From Picochlorum sp. 'celeri' (taxonomy: Eukaryota > Chlorophyta > Trebouxiophyceae), in the NCBI GenBank assembly GCA_010909725.1, contig JAACMV010000021.1, positions 413,497-477,496 of the forward strand: 64,000 bases of DNA. Direction: 5' to 3'. This document shows, in pieces, positions 43,325 to 53,238 of this stretch. How positions within the stretch are numbered: the stretch's first letter is position 1; each line of letters opens with the position of its first letter. The position numbers were made by a program, and so were the translations under genes. A model generated the notes under the pieces. The model worked only from the letters and a program-made list of their open reading frames with translations. It ran no database searches and was not told the origin of the DNA.

Positions 43325-46300
43325 ATGCATCGTATTACTAGAGCAGAGAGTACTCTGCATGGAAAGGTCTTTGACCGGTTTCCAATGAAGGCAGGGCCAT
43401 GCAATGCTACTCGATTGGTAGGGTTCTTTCCTACCCGATACATGGCGAATTATAACAGATGGATGCCATGTCTTGCTCGGATGAGGGCGTATAGGTTTCC
43501 AATCGTGGGTGCTTTGGCTTCAGAGAGGGATGGTTCAGGTCTGGGAGTGATCTTTCGGGTGAAAAAGTCTGTGAAATATGGGGAACACGTGCGACTTGTC
43601 GGTAGCTCGAGGTATTTGGGCACATGGAATGTGGGGGAGAGTAAAGGTGACATGGTGTGGAGTGAAGGGGATGTTTGGGAGGTTTCAGTGCCTGTTGAAG
43701 AGTGTCAGAAGGAGTTTGAATGGAAATGTGTTGTTCTGAATTCACAGGGGGATGCGTCGTGGGAGGATGGAGATAACCATATATCTACGGATGGAGGGCT
43801 TGTGGAAGGAAGTACTGTGACGATAGAGTGGGGTGAGTCTGTTAGTGTGTCTTTGGGGAGTCCATCACCAGAGGTGAGACAGACAGAAGAAACTGAAAGC
43901 TCCATACCTGCTGCGCCGGACATGTTTGAAAAGCCCATGTCAGAGAAATGGTCCGGGGATGACATTGTTTTTATGCAGTCGAATGAGCACCGTCGGGATC
44001 GTGAGGGCGTGTGGAACACAGAAGGATTGGAGGGAGCTGCTCTTGCGTACGTCAGTGGGGATAGGGATGCAGGGAGCTGGTTGGGGAAGTTGGAGCTTGC
44101 CAAGACAATTATTGTGGATAAAAAGGTGAATATGAGACCCTCGATTGATACGCTGGCCTATTCATTTGTGTATTTGACATGGGTTTCAAATGGGTCAATA
44201 CCATGTGTTGATAGTGGTGGGCATCGTAGACCAAATCATCATGCCAAGTTGAGTCAGCTCATATTTCGAAGTTTAGAATGGGTAATTGGAGAGAGACAAG
44301 GAACTGCCGATGCTCTCTTTGCACGTAGAATGCACACACGTATTCCATCATTTACTGATGAGTTTATGCAGAGCACACCATTGACAAGGATCAGAGATAT
44401 AGCACATCGCAATGATATTCCCCAGGATTTGAAAAGGGAAATTAAGCATACTATACAGAATAAGTTGCATAGAAATGCAGGACCTGAAGATCTAGCGGCG
44501 ACAGAAGCGTTACTTGGAAGGATTATGTCAAAGAGAGACGAATATAGTGCAGATTTTATTAGCGAATTGCAGTTGTTTTTGAAAGAGCTGCGGGATTTCT
44601 TTAATGCTGGATCCCTGGAGGATGCTTTACATGGATTGGAACCTTCTTTGGATGAAGATGCGAATAGATTAATCGGCAACTTTATATCAGCAAAGAAAAA
44701 AGTTGATAGTATGTCCGTGTGGGATGACAATACTGTCATGGATTGTATGCATGCGGTCACAACTGTTCGGGCAGTGCTGTCGAGTGGACTGTCTGCTGGC
44801 CTTCGTAATGACGCGCCTGATAGAGCATTGGTGATGCGACAGAAATGGAGGTTGTCTGAGATTCGAGCAGAGGATTATATTTTCATGCTCCTTTCTAGAT
44901 TTATTAACAATCTAGAGGACAAGGTGGGTTCGGTTGCTTCTGCATGTTTGGAGATGTTGTCACTGATGTCGATGAGAGCTACATAATTCTTCTCATGATG
45001 CAGGGAGGATCTGATTATTTGAAGAGTGCTAATGATGGAGCATGGGCACTTCCCATTGGAGCAATTGTGCTGTCATTGCGTCATATTGGCCTGTCTGGGT
45101 ATATGCAGTCTGAATGCATGGCCCTCGAGAACGAATTAATGACGTGGCAACAGATGGGTGGATTTGCTCATCAGGATGAAGCGCGAAGACTGACATCTAC
45201 TCTTCAAAGAGTCTTGCGATTGACCGAGTCGTTTAGTTCAATGGTTGTTGACAGCCTCTATGCCCCAGCCACCCTGCTTGGATCTGCTCTCGGTGTACAG
45301 GAAGAAAAGGCAATGGGTACGAATTTGAATCTATGTAGAACCTATATATGCAACGTGTCACCATACTTTTGATTGTATGCAGTATTCTCAGAATCAGAGA
45401 TTCGAAGCAATGTTGCATTCCAAACATCCAAGCTTGCCACATTGCTCTTGAAAGGCGCCATGCAGGCTGCAAATATGCCACCTTGGCAAGTTATTTGCCG
45501 AGGTGAGTGCACAGGTACTCTTGTGAGAGTGGATGAATTATCACCCAAGAGCATTGAAAGTTTATCTGATGTTGAGGGGCAAGTGATTGCTGTTGTGACA
45601 AGTGCCACGGGTGATGAAGAATTGGTATCCCTCGGGGATAAACTTCAGGGCGTTGTGCTTCTTCAAGATATTCCACACTTGTCGCATTTAGGGGTGCGTG
45701 CGCGGCAAGAAAAGATGGTTTTCATAGCTTCAGACAATGCTGATGTTGCTCAAGAAGTTTTACAGCACATGGGATCGCTGGTGACACTATCTGCAACTGC
45801 AGAGAATATATCTATTCAATATGGAAATGAGAGCACAAACAGCCCTTCACGGCAAAGCAATGTTCCAACCTGTCATCCATCCAACAAAGGTGTCCAACCA
45901 GTGCTTGCCAAGCAGCCTTGTGTGATTCATCTGGCTGAAGCAGAACTGGATACATCTGGAGCAAAGGCCATGGCATGCAAGGAGCTCTTGCATGTGGCAC
46001 GGGAGTGCTCTGGTGATACGTCGTCCAATGGATCCACGACATTTTTCCACGCCTTGGATGGCCTTGTGATTCCATATGGATCCTTAGAAGCTGTTGTAGA
46101 ACAAAATGGCCTTCAGAGAGAATGGCAGGAAAAGTTGGCCCGTCTACATGATATCTCCACATCTTCATCCGATTCAGGCGATTTGGAAACCATCTGCCAC
46201 GACGTCCGACAGTTTATTCTTGATCTCAAAATTCCACAAACACTTGCTGCCATGATTGAAGGTGTTTTCAAAGATGCTGATCAGGTGATTTTGAGATCAT

Positions 46301-46908
46301 CAGCAAATGTTGAGGATTTAGAAGGCCTTTCTGGTGCTGGCCTCTATGATTCCATCACAAATGTCCCATCAACCAATCACGAATCTATTGAAAAAGCAAT
46401 CAAGCAAGTATGGGCATCATTGTTTAGCAGAAGAGCAGTTATGGCGAGAACCTCTGTTGGGATACCATCAAGGGATGCTCACATGGCTGTGCTGATCCAA
46501 CCACAGGTGTCTCCAGAAATTTCATTCGTTCTTCATACAAATCATCCTTTACTAGAGCGCTCTATCCTTGCAGAAATAGCTCCAGGTCAGGGCGAAATTC
46601 TTGCTTCTGGAACCAGAGGATCTGGATGGAGACTGTCAATCAACACAGAATCTATATCATGTGATTCATTTGCAAACTTCAGCAGTGCATTCTTTCCAGA
46701 AAGCAGCACAAACTCTACACTTGTTCTTAAAACAATGGATTATAGTAGACATGAACTAAGTTGCAGCTCAGATGCACGAGATAACTTGGGGAAACGCTTG
46801 GGTATCATTGGTACATTGTTGGAAAAGGTATTTGGATGCCCACAAGACATTGAAGGATGCATCATGAACAATCAATTGTATATTCTTCAAAGTAGACCTC
46901 AACCATAA
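43325..46908 (+). CDS. PWD: Phosphoglucan, water dikinase with N-terminal CBM20
   Basis: Exons 43325-44923, 45004-45316 and 45383-46908; introns of 80 nt (GTGGGT...CAG) and 66 nt (GTACGA...CAG); 1,145 aa. A basic, Met-rich N-terminus is a plausible plastid transit peptide. A CBM20 starch-binding domain follows (VRLVGSSRYLGTWNVGES ... WEDGDNHIS). Junction 1 restores NNLEDKGGSDYL and junction 2 VFSESEIRSNVAFQTSKL, both matching plant PWD. The autophosphorylated catalytic His is in DIPHLSHLGVRARQ. The C-terminal nucleotide-binding domain has VILRSSANVEDLEGLSGAGL and ends LYILQSRPQP, a PPDK-type terminus. PWD phosphorylates starch glucans at C3 after GWD acts, which opens granules to beta-amylase. 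Confidence 0.93.
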
Positions 46909-46953
46909 TGATACATACATATTAATTGTACAAGTAAATGAAAATTTGAGTAC

Positions 46954-47913
46954 TCAACGAGGATCCGGGCGCAACTTTTCCGCGAGTTTCTGAGCAGTCT
47001 CAGAATCCCCTGTTTTGTAAGCAAGCTTCATGCGTGCTCGCAACAACTCTTGCTCACGCATGTCCGCTGCTCTGTCTCCAGACTTCAGCATGGTATACGC
47101 TTCTTGTAATCGCTGTTCTTTCTCTCTCTCCTTCTCCCTCATAACCTCTTGTCTCCTCTCTTCTTCATCATCAAACACCCGTGGCTTTTCCCTGTCAACT
47201 ATATCCCTTCCAGATCTTCTCTTATGTCGCTCATACCGCTCCAAATCATAGTATTTCTTGTGTGGCAGAGTTGCTGTATTAAAATCTTCGATAAAAGACC
47301 GAAACAGCTCCTTCTCCTGAGATCGTGCCATGGACTCTACATCCTTAACACCCTTCACCTCTGAGGCCCACAGCGCAAACTCTGGCCATTTCTCACGCAT
47401 ATCACTTTCCCGTATGACACCATACTTACCATACCTCGATTCTCGTTTCGATCGATGCCGTCTTCTTCGTCTGCTCCTCTCCTCGTCATCGGAAGATTCA
47501 GAGTCAGAGGATCCATACCGTCTCTTTGTGCTCCTCCGATGTCCACTATGACCCTGCCTCTTCTTCCGCCTGTGTCTCCTCTCCTCATCACCATCATGGC
47601 GTTCCACATCTATCCCTGCCTCCTGTAATATCACTCGCTCCCGCGACCTCATCTCCCCATCAATCTTCTTCATCTCCTCCCCATGAACCTTTATGAATCC
47701 TTCCAACAGTGACAAGGATGCTTCCACATTCCAATCCGTCTCCTTCAACACAGTATCCAACAAATCCTCCCTCACATTGGGCATTAATAGTTTCAATTTA
47801 CTCCTAGAAATCTCCTCCCTCGCCTGCTGAAGCTTTGTCCTATGCTGGGCCACCATACTGGGGCCCTTATTCCCCTGCTCATCCAAGGTTTCCGCTCCTC
47901 GAGTAAACTTCAT
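46954..47913 (-). CDS. SCI1-like nuclear protein with CUE-like segment and RS/acidic-basic region
   Basis: Intronless, 319 aa. An N-terminal CUE/UBA-like helix set (LLMPNVREDLLDTVLKETDW) is followed by a Lys/Arg/Ser-rich stretch that looks like a nuclear localisation and RS-type region. The conserved core is YGKYGVIRESDMREKWPEFALW ... ELFRSFIEDFNTATLPHKKYYDLERY, which resembles the C-terminal block of plant style cell-cycle inhibitor 1 (SCI1). A long charged coiled coil ends the protein. SCI1 proteins are nuclear or nucleolar and linked to cell-cycle control and splicing in plants. Identity is based on this motif only, so function is tentative. Confidence 0.6.
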   Translation of the reverse strand: MKFTRGAETLDEQGNKGPSMVAQHRTKLQQAREEISRSKLKLLMPNVREDLLDTVLKETDWNVEASLSLLEGFIKVHGEEMKKIDGEMRSRERVILQEAGIDVERHDGDEERRHRRKKRQGHSGHRRSTKRRYGSSDSESSDDEERSRRRRRHRSKRESRYGKYGVIRESDMREKWPEFALWASEVKGVKDVESMARSQEKELFRSFIEDFNTATLPHKKYYDLERYERHKRRSGRDIVDREKPRVFDDEEERRQEVMREKEREKEQRLQEAYTMLKSGDRAADMREQELLRARMKLAYKTGDSETAQKLAEKLRPDPR

Positions 47914-48306
47914 AGCGCTCTATGTTGCTCTCCTATCGTCCATTAGTATTCATGACTATATAAAGCATCATCAGAATGGAAAATATTGCATTGAATATCG
48001 TAATACTATGCGTACTAAGAATGGCATTTCTTTCCATGGAAAAACCCATGTTATTTTTTATTCCGTTCCAGGGGAATAAAAAACTCACTAGCAATTGCTG
48101 TGGTGGTACGACCATGAAACCTTGGCGTACTTCCCATGACGATGTAGTAAAAATGCACGTAAAAGACCCATTAGCGGTTTTATACATTACTGCAATACAT
48201 ATACAATAAATTAAACATTGAATTTGCTTCAATCAGCGTCTTCTGACAGGGTTGGAACGCAGTTTTTATTAGTAGACTTTCTCTCTCTGGTTGCCACCAC
48301 ACAAGG
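47914..48306. promoter_or_regulatory. Divergent promoter region, SCI1-like and 2H genes
   Basis: The flanking genes run outward from this AT-rich interval. Small ORFs here show no resemblance to known proteins. No motif identified. Confidence 0.4.
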
Positions 48307-49236
48307 ATGATGTCTCGAGACGATGATGAGAAGAGCCAATCGAGCCAATCAAGCATTGTGCCAAACATTAGTGCAACGTTGAATGCAAAAGTTGTTGCTC
48401 TGGAATCTGACCAAACAGATCCTCACAGAATCTCAAAGCTATATGATACCATGGCTGACACCTTTTTACAGAATGGGCTAAATCTCGATGCCGTGGCGAG
48501 CCAAAGCTTGTATTATAATGGAGCCATGCCACTAGAGTATACTGCATTTCCGACTCCCTTGCCCGACGCAGCAGTTCGGCTATGCCTGATATTCTTTGAA
48601 AAGGTTCACCAGGAGCTGGCAGAAAAGGTGGAGAGAGCATCTCGGGAGATTGCAAGCGTATTGCCGGACACGTACGATATGCATCTGACCAAAAAGAGTC
48701 ATTATCATATAACCATATTTATGACATCTCAGCCTCATGCGTTGAGACCCGATCCGTTCGATCCATCCCATTATGATTTGGACATGTCCACTGTCCAGGA
48801 TGTGTCATGTATGAGGCCACACGAGTCCGTGTTGGAGAGGGAAATACAGACAATGAAGGATATTGTCGCTCAGCATAAGAGCCCAGTGTTTCGAGTACAT
48901 CGGATAGTCTTGGCAGATTCGGGAACCTTGTTGCTCTGTTTGGTGGAGATTTCTCCACACTCTAGTGTCTTTCACATGCGCAAAGCCTTTCGCAAGGCCT
49001 TTCCTGGCAGCCCTCCGAAACAGTCTACCATTTATCATGCAAGTCTAGGGCGTATTGTGACCCCAGAACAGCTGTCAGAAGAGAAGAGGAGGGAAATCCA
49101 CGATATGTGTGAGGCATGGACTCGCCAATTGCAAGGACATGAGTTTACTGTGGATGAATTGTTCCATGTTCGGGAGGTGCAATTTACAACCGTTGAGGGA
49201 CCGAGTGTATCCTTACCATTACAAACATCTTTATAA
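48307..49236 (+). CDS. 2H-superfamily phosphoesterase (plant RNA ligase/cyclic phosphodiesterase-like)
   Basis: Intronless, 309 aa. Two catalytic H-x-S/T motifs define the 2H superfamily: HITIFM in SHYHITIFM at about residue 138, and HASLGR near residue 240. The segment SLYYNGAMPLEYTAFPTPLPD resembles a group of plant proteins annotated as RNA ligase/cyclic nucleotide phosphodiesterase family. Substrates in the superfamily are 2',3'-cyclic phosphates or 2'-5' linkages; the substrate here is unknown. Both histidines are present, so activity is likely. Only 25 bp separate its stop from the SURF2 ATG on the same strand. Confidence 0.78.
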   Translation: MMSRDDDEKSQSSQSSIVPNISATLNAKVVALESDQTDPHRISKLYDTMADTFLQNGLNLDAVASQSLYYNGAMPLEYTAFPTPLPDAAVRLCLIFFEKVHQELAEKVERASREIASVLPDTYDMHLTKKSHYHITIFMTSQPHALRPDPFDPSHYDLDMSTVQDVSCMRPHESVLEREIQTMKDIVAQHKSPVFRVHRIVLADSGTLLLCLVEISPHSSVFHMRKAFRKAFPGSPPKQSTIYHASLGRIVTPEQLSEEKRREIHDMCEAWTRQLQGHEFTVDELFHVREVQFTTVEGPSVSLPLQTSL

Positions 49237-49261
49237 TAGTATTTGATGTTGTTGGAGTAGC

Positions 49262-50229
49262 ATGGGAGGGGACGAATCGGACAAGATTCGCCAGGTGATT
49301 CTTGAGCATGCACCGTTCCTGAAAGAGTCGGATGATGGGAAGAAAATCGTCTGTTTGCTCAATAATCATGAGATTCCACATCGATTAGACGCAATTAATG
49401 CGTTTGTGAGGTGCGTCATCCTCGAGAGGCGTGTTGTGTTGCATGACGGTGAGGATTAATTCGCAGCAATTGTGTCCAGTGGGAAAAAGTACAAACGATT
49501 ACGATCTAGAAAAGAGGCTGAGGAATGGACAGAAAAATATAGACCATTCTTGGTCCCTTCAGTGAACTATCCGTACGTATTTTGAATCTCTTTGTATGTT
49601 TGCAAGTAGTTAGTGGGTACATACTATTCTAGAGGCAGAGAGAGGAAAAGAACCAAGCAGAGGTGCTGACTCATACCCTTATATCTACAGGAATATGCTG
49701 TTCTGTTCATTGACAAACCATCTGATTAAAAAGAATAGACAGTCTGTGGATGAACACCTGAAAGGGAAGAAGTTTCAGAGAGCTCAAGGTGCGCTTTGTT
49801 TTGATCACGTATTGCGACTGGATGATGCTACGCACGTTAACCATCTTTCGGATCTGATCATGTTTACACACGTAAACTGTGCTGATCACCCCTTTTATGC
49901 GAATGACAGTCGATGCCACAACAATGTCCTAGTAGTATGGGAGGAAGAATGCATATGCTTCTACTTGTTCCATACATTCTCAATCCTGTTTCTGTTCTGC
50001 TGTAGAAAACTTTCAAAACGATAGACTAGAACTGTATGAAGAGCCAACGATCGAGGAGATGGAAGCTGCCATTGAAGAGATGGAGCAGGAAAATTCAATG
50101 GAGGACTTTGAGTTTATCAATGAAGGAGACATCGATGGAAATGAAGAAGAAATGAATCATCATAAAAGACATCGCGATCAGAAGAAAGAGTCGGATGTTT
50201 CTGTGAAACGTACTCGTAAATATACTTAA
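49262..50229 (+). CDS. SURF2: Surfeit locus protein 2 homologue
   Basis: Four exons: 49262-49410, 49480-49572, 49691-49788 and 50006-50229; introns of 69, 118 and 217 nt with GTGCG, GTACG and GTGCG donors; 187 aa. The junctions restore SURF2 landmarks: ILEHAPFLKES, VCLLNNHEIPHRL, SGKKYKRLR, PFLVPSVNYPNMLFCSLT and HLKGKKFQRAQ. The last exon is acidic, with a basic end. SURF2 is a nucleolar protein found across eukaryotes and tied to ribosome biogenesis through the free 5S RNP. Several human cysteines are missing but the spacing of the basic repeats is kept. The gene is intron-rich compared with its upstream neighbour. Confidence 0.85.
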
Positions 50230-50351
50230 ATTCTATGTTGTAACATTGTATTGTATTGCAAGACACACATGTGCTGCTGCTCTGTCTCCTGCAGATGCTT
50301 CTGTAATGGACAACAGCCGCAGCAATCAGTCATCTCAACAAGACACACATT

Positions 50352-50669
50352 TTACTTGCGGAATCCAGGACGTTTTGGTGGTTCTCTGTCTCTACGGGCC
50401 TTGCGAGATCTCACGCGCACAATCTTGGAGTGAATAGCTGCAGAGATACTGTAGTACACCTTGCGGTAGATCTTTGGCAAAGCATAGTTCTCAATAGCAC
50501 AGGCATCCTGAAGATCACGGATGGCAGAAGCATCCACAATATTCCTCACAATAAATCTCTTAATGGCTTTATCCTTTGGCACAAGCATGGCTGAAGATTC
50601 GCAGCGAACACGGCGAACATGTCCACGTCCGTGCTTATTACGCCCTCCATTTCTACGCTTCTTCGTCAT
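50352..50669 (-). CDS. RPS26: 40S ribosomal protein eS26 lacking the zinc-binding cysteines
   Basis: Intronless, 105 aa, close to family length. [18 protein letters not shown] and [15 protein letters not shown] are diagnostic of eS26, which lies at the mRNA exit of the small subunit. In most eukaryotes a zinc ion is held by CxxC in the stretch after GRGHV and by a second CxxC in HYCVSCAIHSK. Here the first reads RCESSAML, keeping one Cys, and the second reads [11 protein letters not shown], with none. Both changes are clear in the DNA and the reading frame is intact. It could be a zinc-independent eS26 or one of two paralogues. Confidence 0.93.
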   Translation of the reverse strand: MTKKRRNGGRNKHGRGHVRRVRCESSAMLVPKDKAIKRFIVRNIVDASAIRDLQDACAIENYALPKIYRKVYYSISAAIHSKIVRVRSRKARRDREPPKRPGFRK

Positions 50670-51636
50670 TTTGATTCAATTACTAGATAAAGTACCTCTG
50701 CATATCACAAATCAACACACACATCAGGCATATGGGAAATACATTCGAACCACTCAAGTGACCTGACGGGAAGAGGAAGATGAACAGGGCTTTTGTCGAC
50801 GTGACCCCATTAAATACAACGATGAATATATGCTGTTTCATATTCTGGATCGAGGTACTCGACGGGAAATCCAAAAATGCCTCGCAGACCCACCGCCACC
50901 ACAGCCGTCGGACTCTTCGACATCTTGGACGACTCTCGGCGACAGAAAAGCGTCTTCGAATACTCTAATACGATATACAATTGTTCTTCGATCAGAATGA
51001 GTGCGATGATACGATTCTGTTGGACAACAGAGCCAGAGACGCTTGGAGACGCCGCAGCGTTGCCATCCCTCCAATCCCTTTCTTCCGATTTCTTCCCATA
51101 TCGTATCACTCTATACACATATGAACATACCTTGATTATATATCTTTTATAATAGCTCTCGGGTGGGCACAGGAAAGCGAGTATGGCTGCATCAAAAGCC
51201 CGTCCTTGTCCAATCAAGTAGATATACGCTTCCCTTCCACATGCACAGTTGACCGAGAGTTTCAGTCATTCTTCTGTGGACACCAGTGGTGGATTAAAAA
51301 ATTCCACCAGGGTACATCAGTCACAAGAGGCGTACATGGTGTTCCCCATGGCCGATGTGACATCTTGCAAATGAAGGCACAAGTTTGAACAAAGCCAACC
51401 CACATGCAAGCGGGATTCTCTCTACAAGACATCTGTATACACACTAGACAACAACAAGAGCAGACTCTCTCAGAAGAATGCATCTTTGGAGACTGCAGCG
51501 ACACTATTTCTGTTTACATGCTATACATATAAATATAAATATACAAACAATAGCTCTAGATGGGACATTTTAAAAGAGAAGAGACCGGATGACAAACGTC
51601 ACGCCTGTTGACTTGTCTTCCCTGCTATGTGCATTC
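50670..51636. other. Region with overlapping ORFs on both strands, no gene assigned
   Basis: On the minus strand a frame from about 51260 to 50810 reads CACGREAYIYLIGQGRAFD and LAFLCPPESYYKRY, with a GTATGT donor-like site after it. On the plus strand a 91-codon ATG frame at 50877 and a 60-codon frame at 51206 overlap it. None matches a family I know. A small multi-exon gene is possible, but strand and exon structure cannot be settled by eye. The eS26 promoter must lie at the left end. Confidence 0.3.
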
Positions 51637-51658
51637 TCAAACACTGGTACCACTGACA

Positions 51659-51979
51659 TCATACCCAGATCCCTGCAAAAAGCGCCAAGACACTGAGAGC
51701 ATATGTGAAGAGAACACTGAAGGAGTCACTGGCTGCTGAGACTGTTGAATTCGCTGCACCTGACTCGTAGAGGGGTTCGTCGAACAAGTTTGGGACACAC
51801 TTCCCGTCGGTACACGGTGAACCGCAGAGATGGCCCGATAGTGATCCCTTATAACAGTCACTATCGGTAGTGCAAATAATAGGACAGCTATTATCAGCAT
51901 GGACTGATCTAGCAATTGTCAAAAAGAGCACCGAGGCGAGGATACAGACTAAGGGGGCCCCGAAGAGCTTGGTGAACAT
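51659..51979 (-). CDS. Small secreted Cys-rich protein with C-terminal hydrophobic anchor
   Basis: Intronless, 106 aa. A signal peptide (FGAPLVCILASVLFLTIARSVHA) is followed by a compact Cys-rich segment with seven cysteines between NSCPIICTTDSDCYKG and CGSPCTDGKCVPN, spaced like a knottin or follistatin-like fold. The remainder is Ser/Ala-rich and ends in a hydrophobic helix (FTYALSVLALFAGIWV) with no charged tail, the pattern of a GPI-anchor signal. Probably a cell-surface or secreted protein; no family was recognised, and the function is unknown. The 3' end has a second overlapping frame that I take as a shadow. Confidence 0.6.
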   Translation of the reverse strand: MFTKLFGAPLVCILASVLFLTIARSVHADNSCPIICTTDSDCYKGSLSGHLCGSPCTDGKCVPNLFDEPLYESGAANSTVSAASDSFSVLFTYALSVLALFAGIWV

Positions 51980-52369
51980 AGTATGAGAGCTGCCTGTATG
52001 TAATGAACAATATTTATTTATAATGTGTCGCGTATGGCGTAAATTTTTAAATAATTGTATGTATGTATGGTTTTACATCAATGCCCCCTGACCAGGTCGC
52101 CTCTTGATCAAGTGGGGTACCTGTGGTGGGGTACCCAGGGCTCCGTGAAAAGAAATAAGAAAAAGGAAAGGACAAAACTAACGACGCACTACAATCATAA
52201 TCTTCTCGAGATTTGAAAAACTCCTCTTGAAATGAAATTGAGACTCAAAAGAGTATCGAAAGTCCGCTCACCCAGGTTCTATGCAAAAGATAAACATGGT
52301 ATCGGCATATTCTGAACCACGTGAGACAGACTACCAAAACAAGGGGCACAAATCTATCCGTGTACTGAA
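51980..52369. other. Intergenic, 3' flank of the LINE remnant
   Basis: Minus-strand sequence downstream of the LINE fragment's stop. It contains GGGTACC-type short inverted repeats around 52119-52133 (GGGTAC and GTACCC), perhaps structured 3' UTR of the element. No gene was recognised. Confidence 0.35.
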
Positions 52370-53040
52370 TTACTGTTGAGGGGAAAAAGGCGACACCAGA
52401 GGAGAGACCTGCCAGCACTGGGCTTCCTGGGACCACTGAAGAGGGGCTGAAGAAGCCAGGGAGGGAGATCCTGCCTCCAAAACGTGTGTGTAACACGTTA
52501 AAATGGATACGCATACCTTGCGAGTCACCTGTATGTAATAATCAATGGATTGGACTCTCTGGTCGCGCTGAGCCTTGTGGATAGCCTTCCTAACTGTATC
52601 AATACTGTACGTCGTGGCAATGCATATCAAGGCCCAAGCATCGAAGGGATAATGTCCCCAGGGATGAACCATCCAGATGGATCTAATAATATCCTGAGCT
52701 GCCTGTAGATCTACCTGAAATAAGGTGCTGCATAAGGAGAGCGCGATGGGGCAATGGTAAAAGAAATGAGCTCTGCCTGGTTGGACTGGACTAAAATGGC
52801 AAATACAGGGCTGATCGACTTTAATTCTTTCACTGGTGATACCTGTCCTCATAATTGTTTCCCAGAAGGCGATCTTATAAGCTGAGGGAATTGGAAGCCG
52901 CGAGAGGGGCGGTAATACACGATAAAGGGGGCGCCATCTGATGGGGTGCTGGAACAAGCACTCCTGAGAATCTGACATCCGTTTATCTTGGATGATTTCC
53001 AGCCACTGCTGCCATCTATAGTTTCTATCAGCTTGCTGTC
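52370..53040 (-). mobile_element. 5'-truncated non-LTR retrotransposon (LINE) fragment, zf-RVT end
   Basis: An open frame of about 220 codons runs from a stop near 53041 to a stop at 52370. It carries the pattern of the reverse-transcriptase zinc-binding (zf-RVT) tail of plant LINEs: SAYKIAFWETIMRTGIT, then CICHFSPVQPGRAHFFYHC with a C-x-C-x10-H-x3-H-C arrangement, then LCSTLFQ. No reverse-transcriptase core or endonuclease remains upstream, so it is a dead-on-arrival truncated copy. A further open frame at 53041-53160 may be the shifted continuation. Assignment rests on the zinc-binding pattern. Confidence 0.6.
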
Positions 53041-53238
53041 ACATGGTACTATTGCAGAGCTTCTAGTTCCTTGGAACAGGTTGAGGTAAATGCCTTGCAA
53101 GGCAATTTCGCTTGCGATCTTAAGATCAAATTCCTTGATTAAGTATTAAAATAAATGGTTTTTTTCTTTTCTTGACACAATGTCATAAGCGTCGCTCGAT
53201 GTATGTCTTTCCCTAGCATGAAATCATTTTGATTCTTC

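Noticed and set aside
53041..53160. 83-codon frame upstream of the LINE fragment as a host gene
   Set aside because: It abuts the LINE frame with a shift and shows no host-family motif; more likely decayed element sequence.
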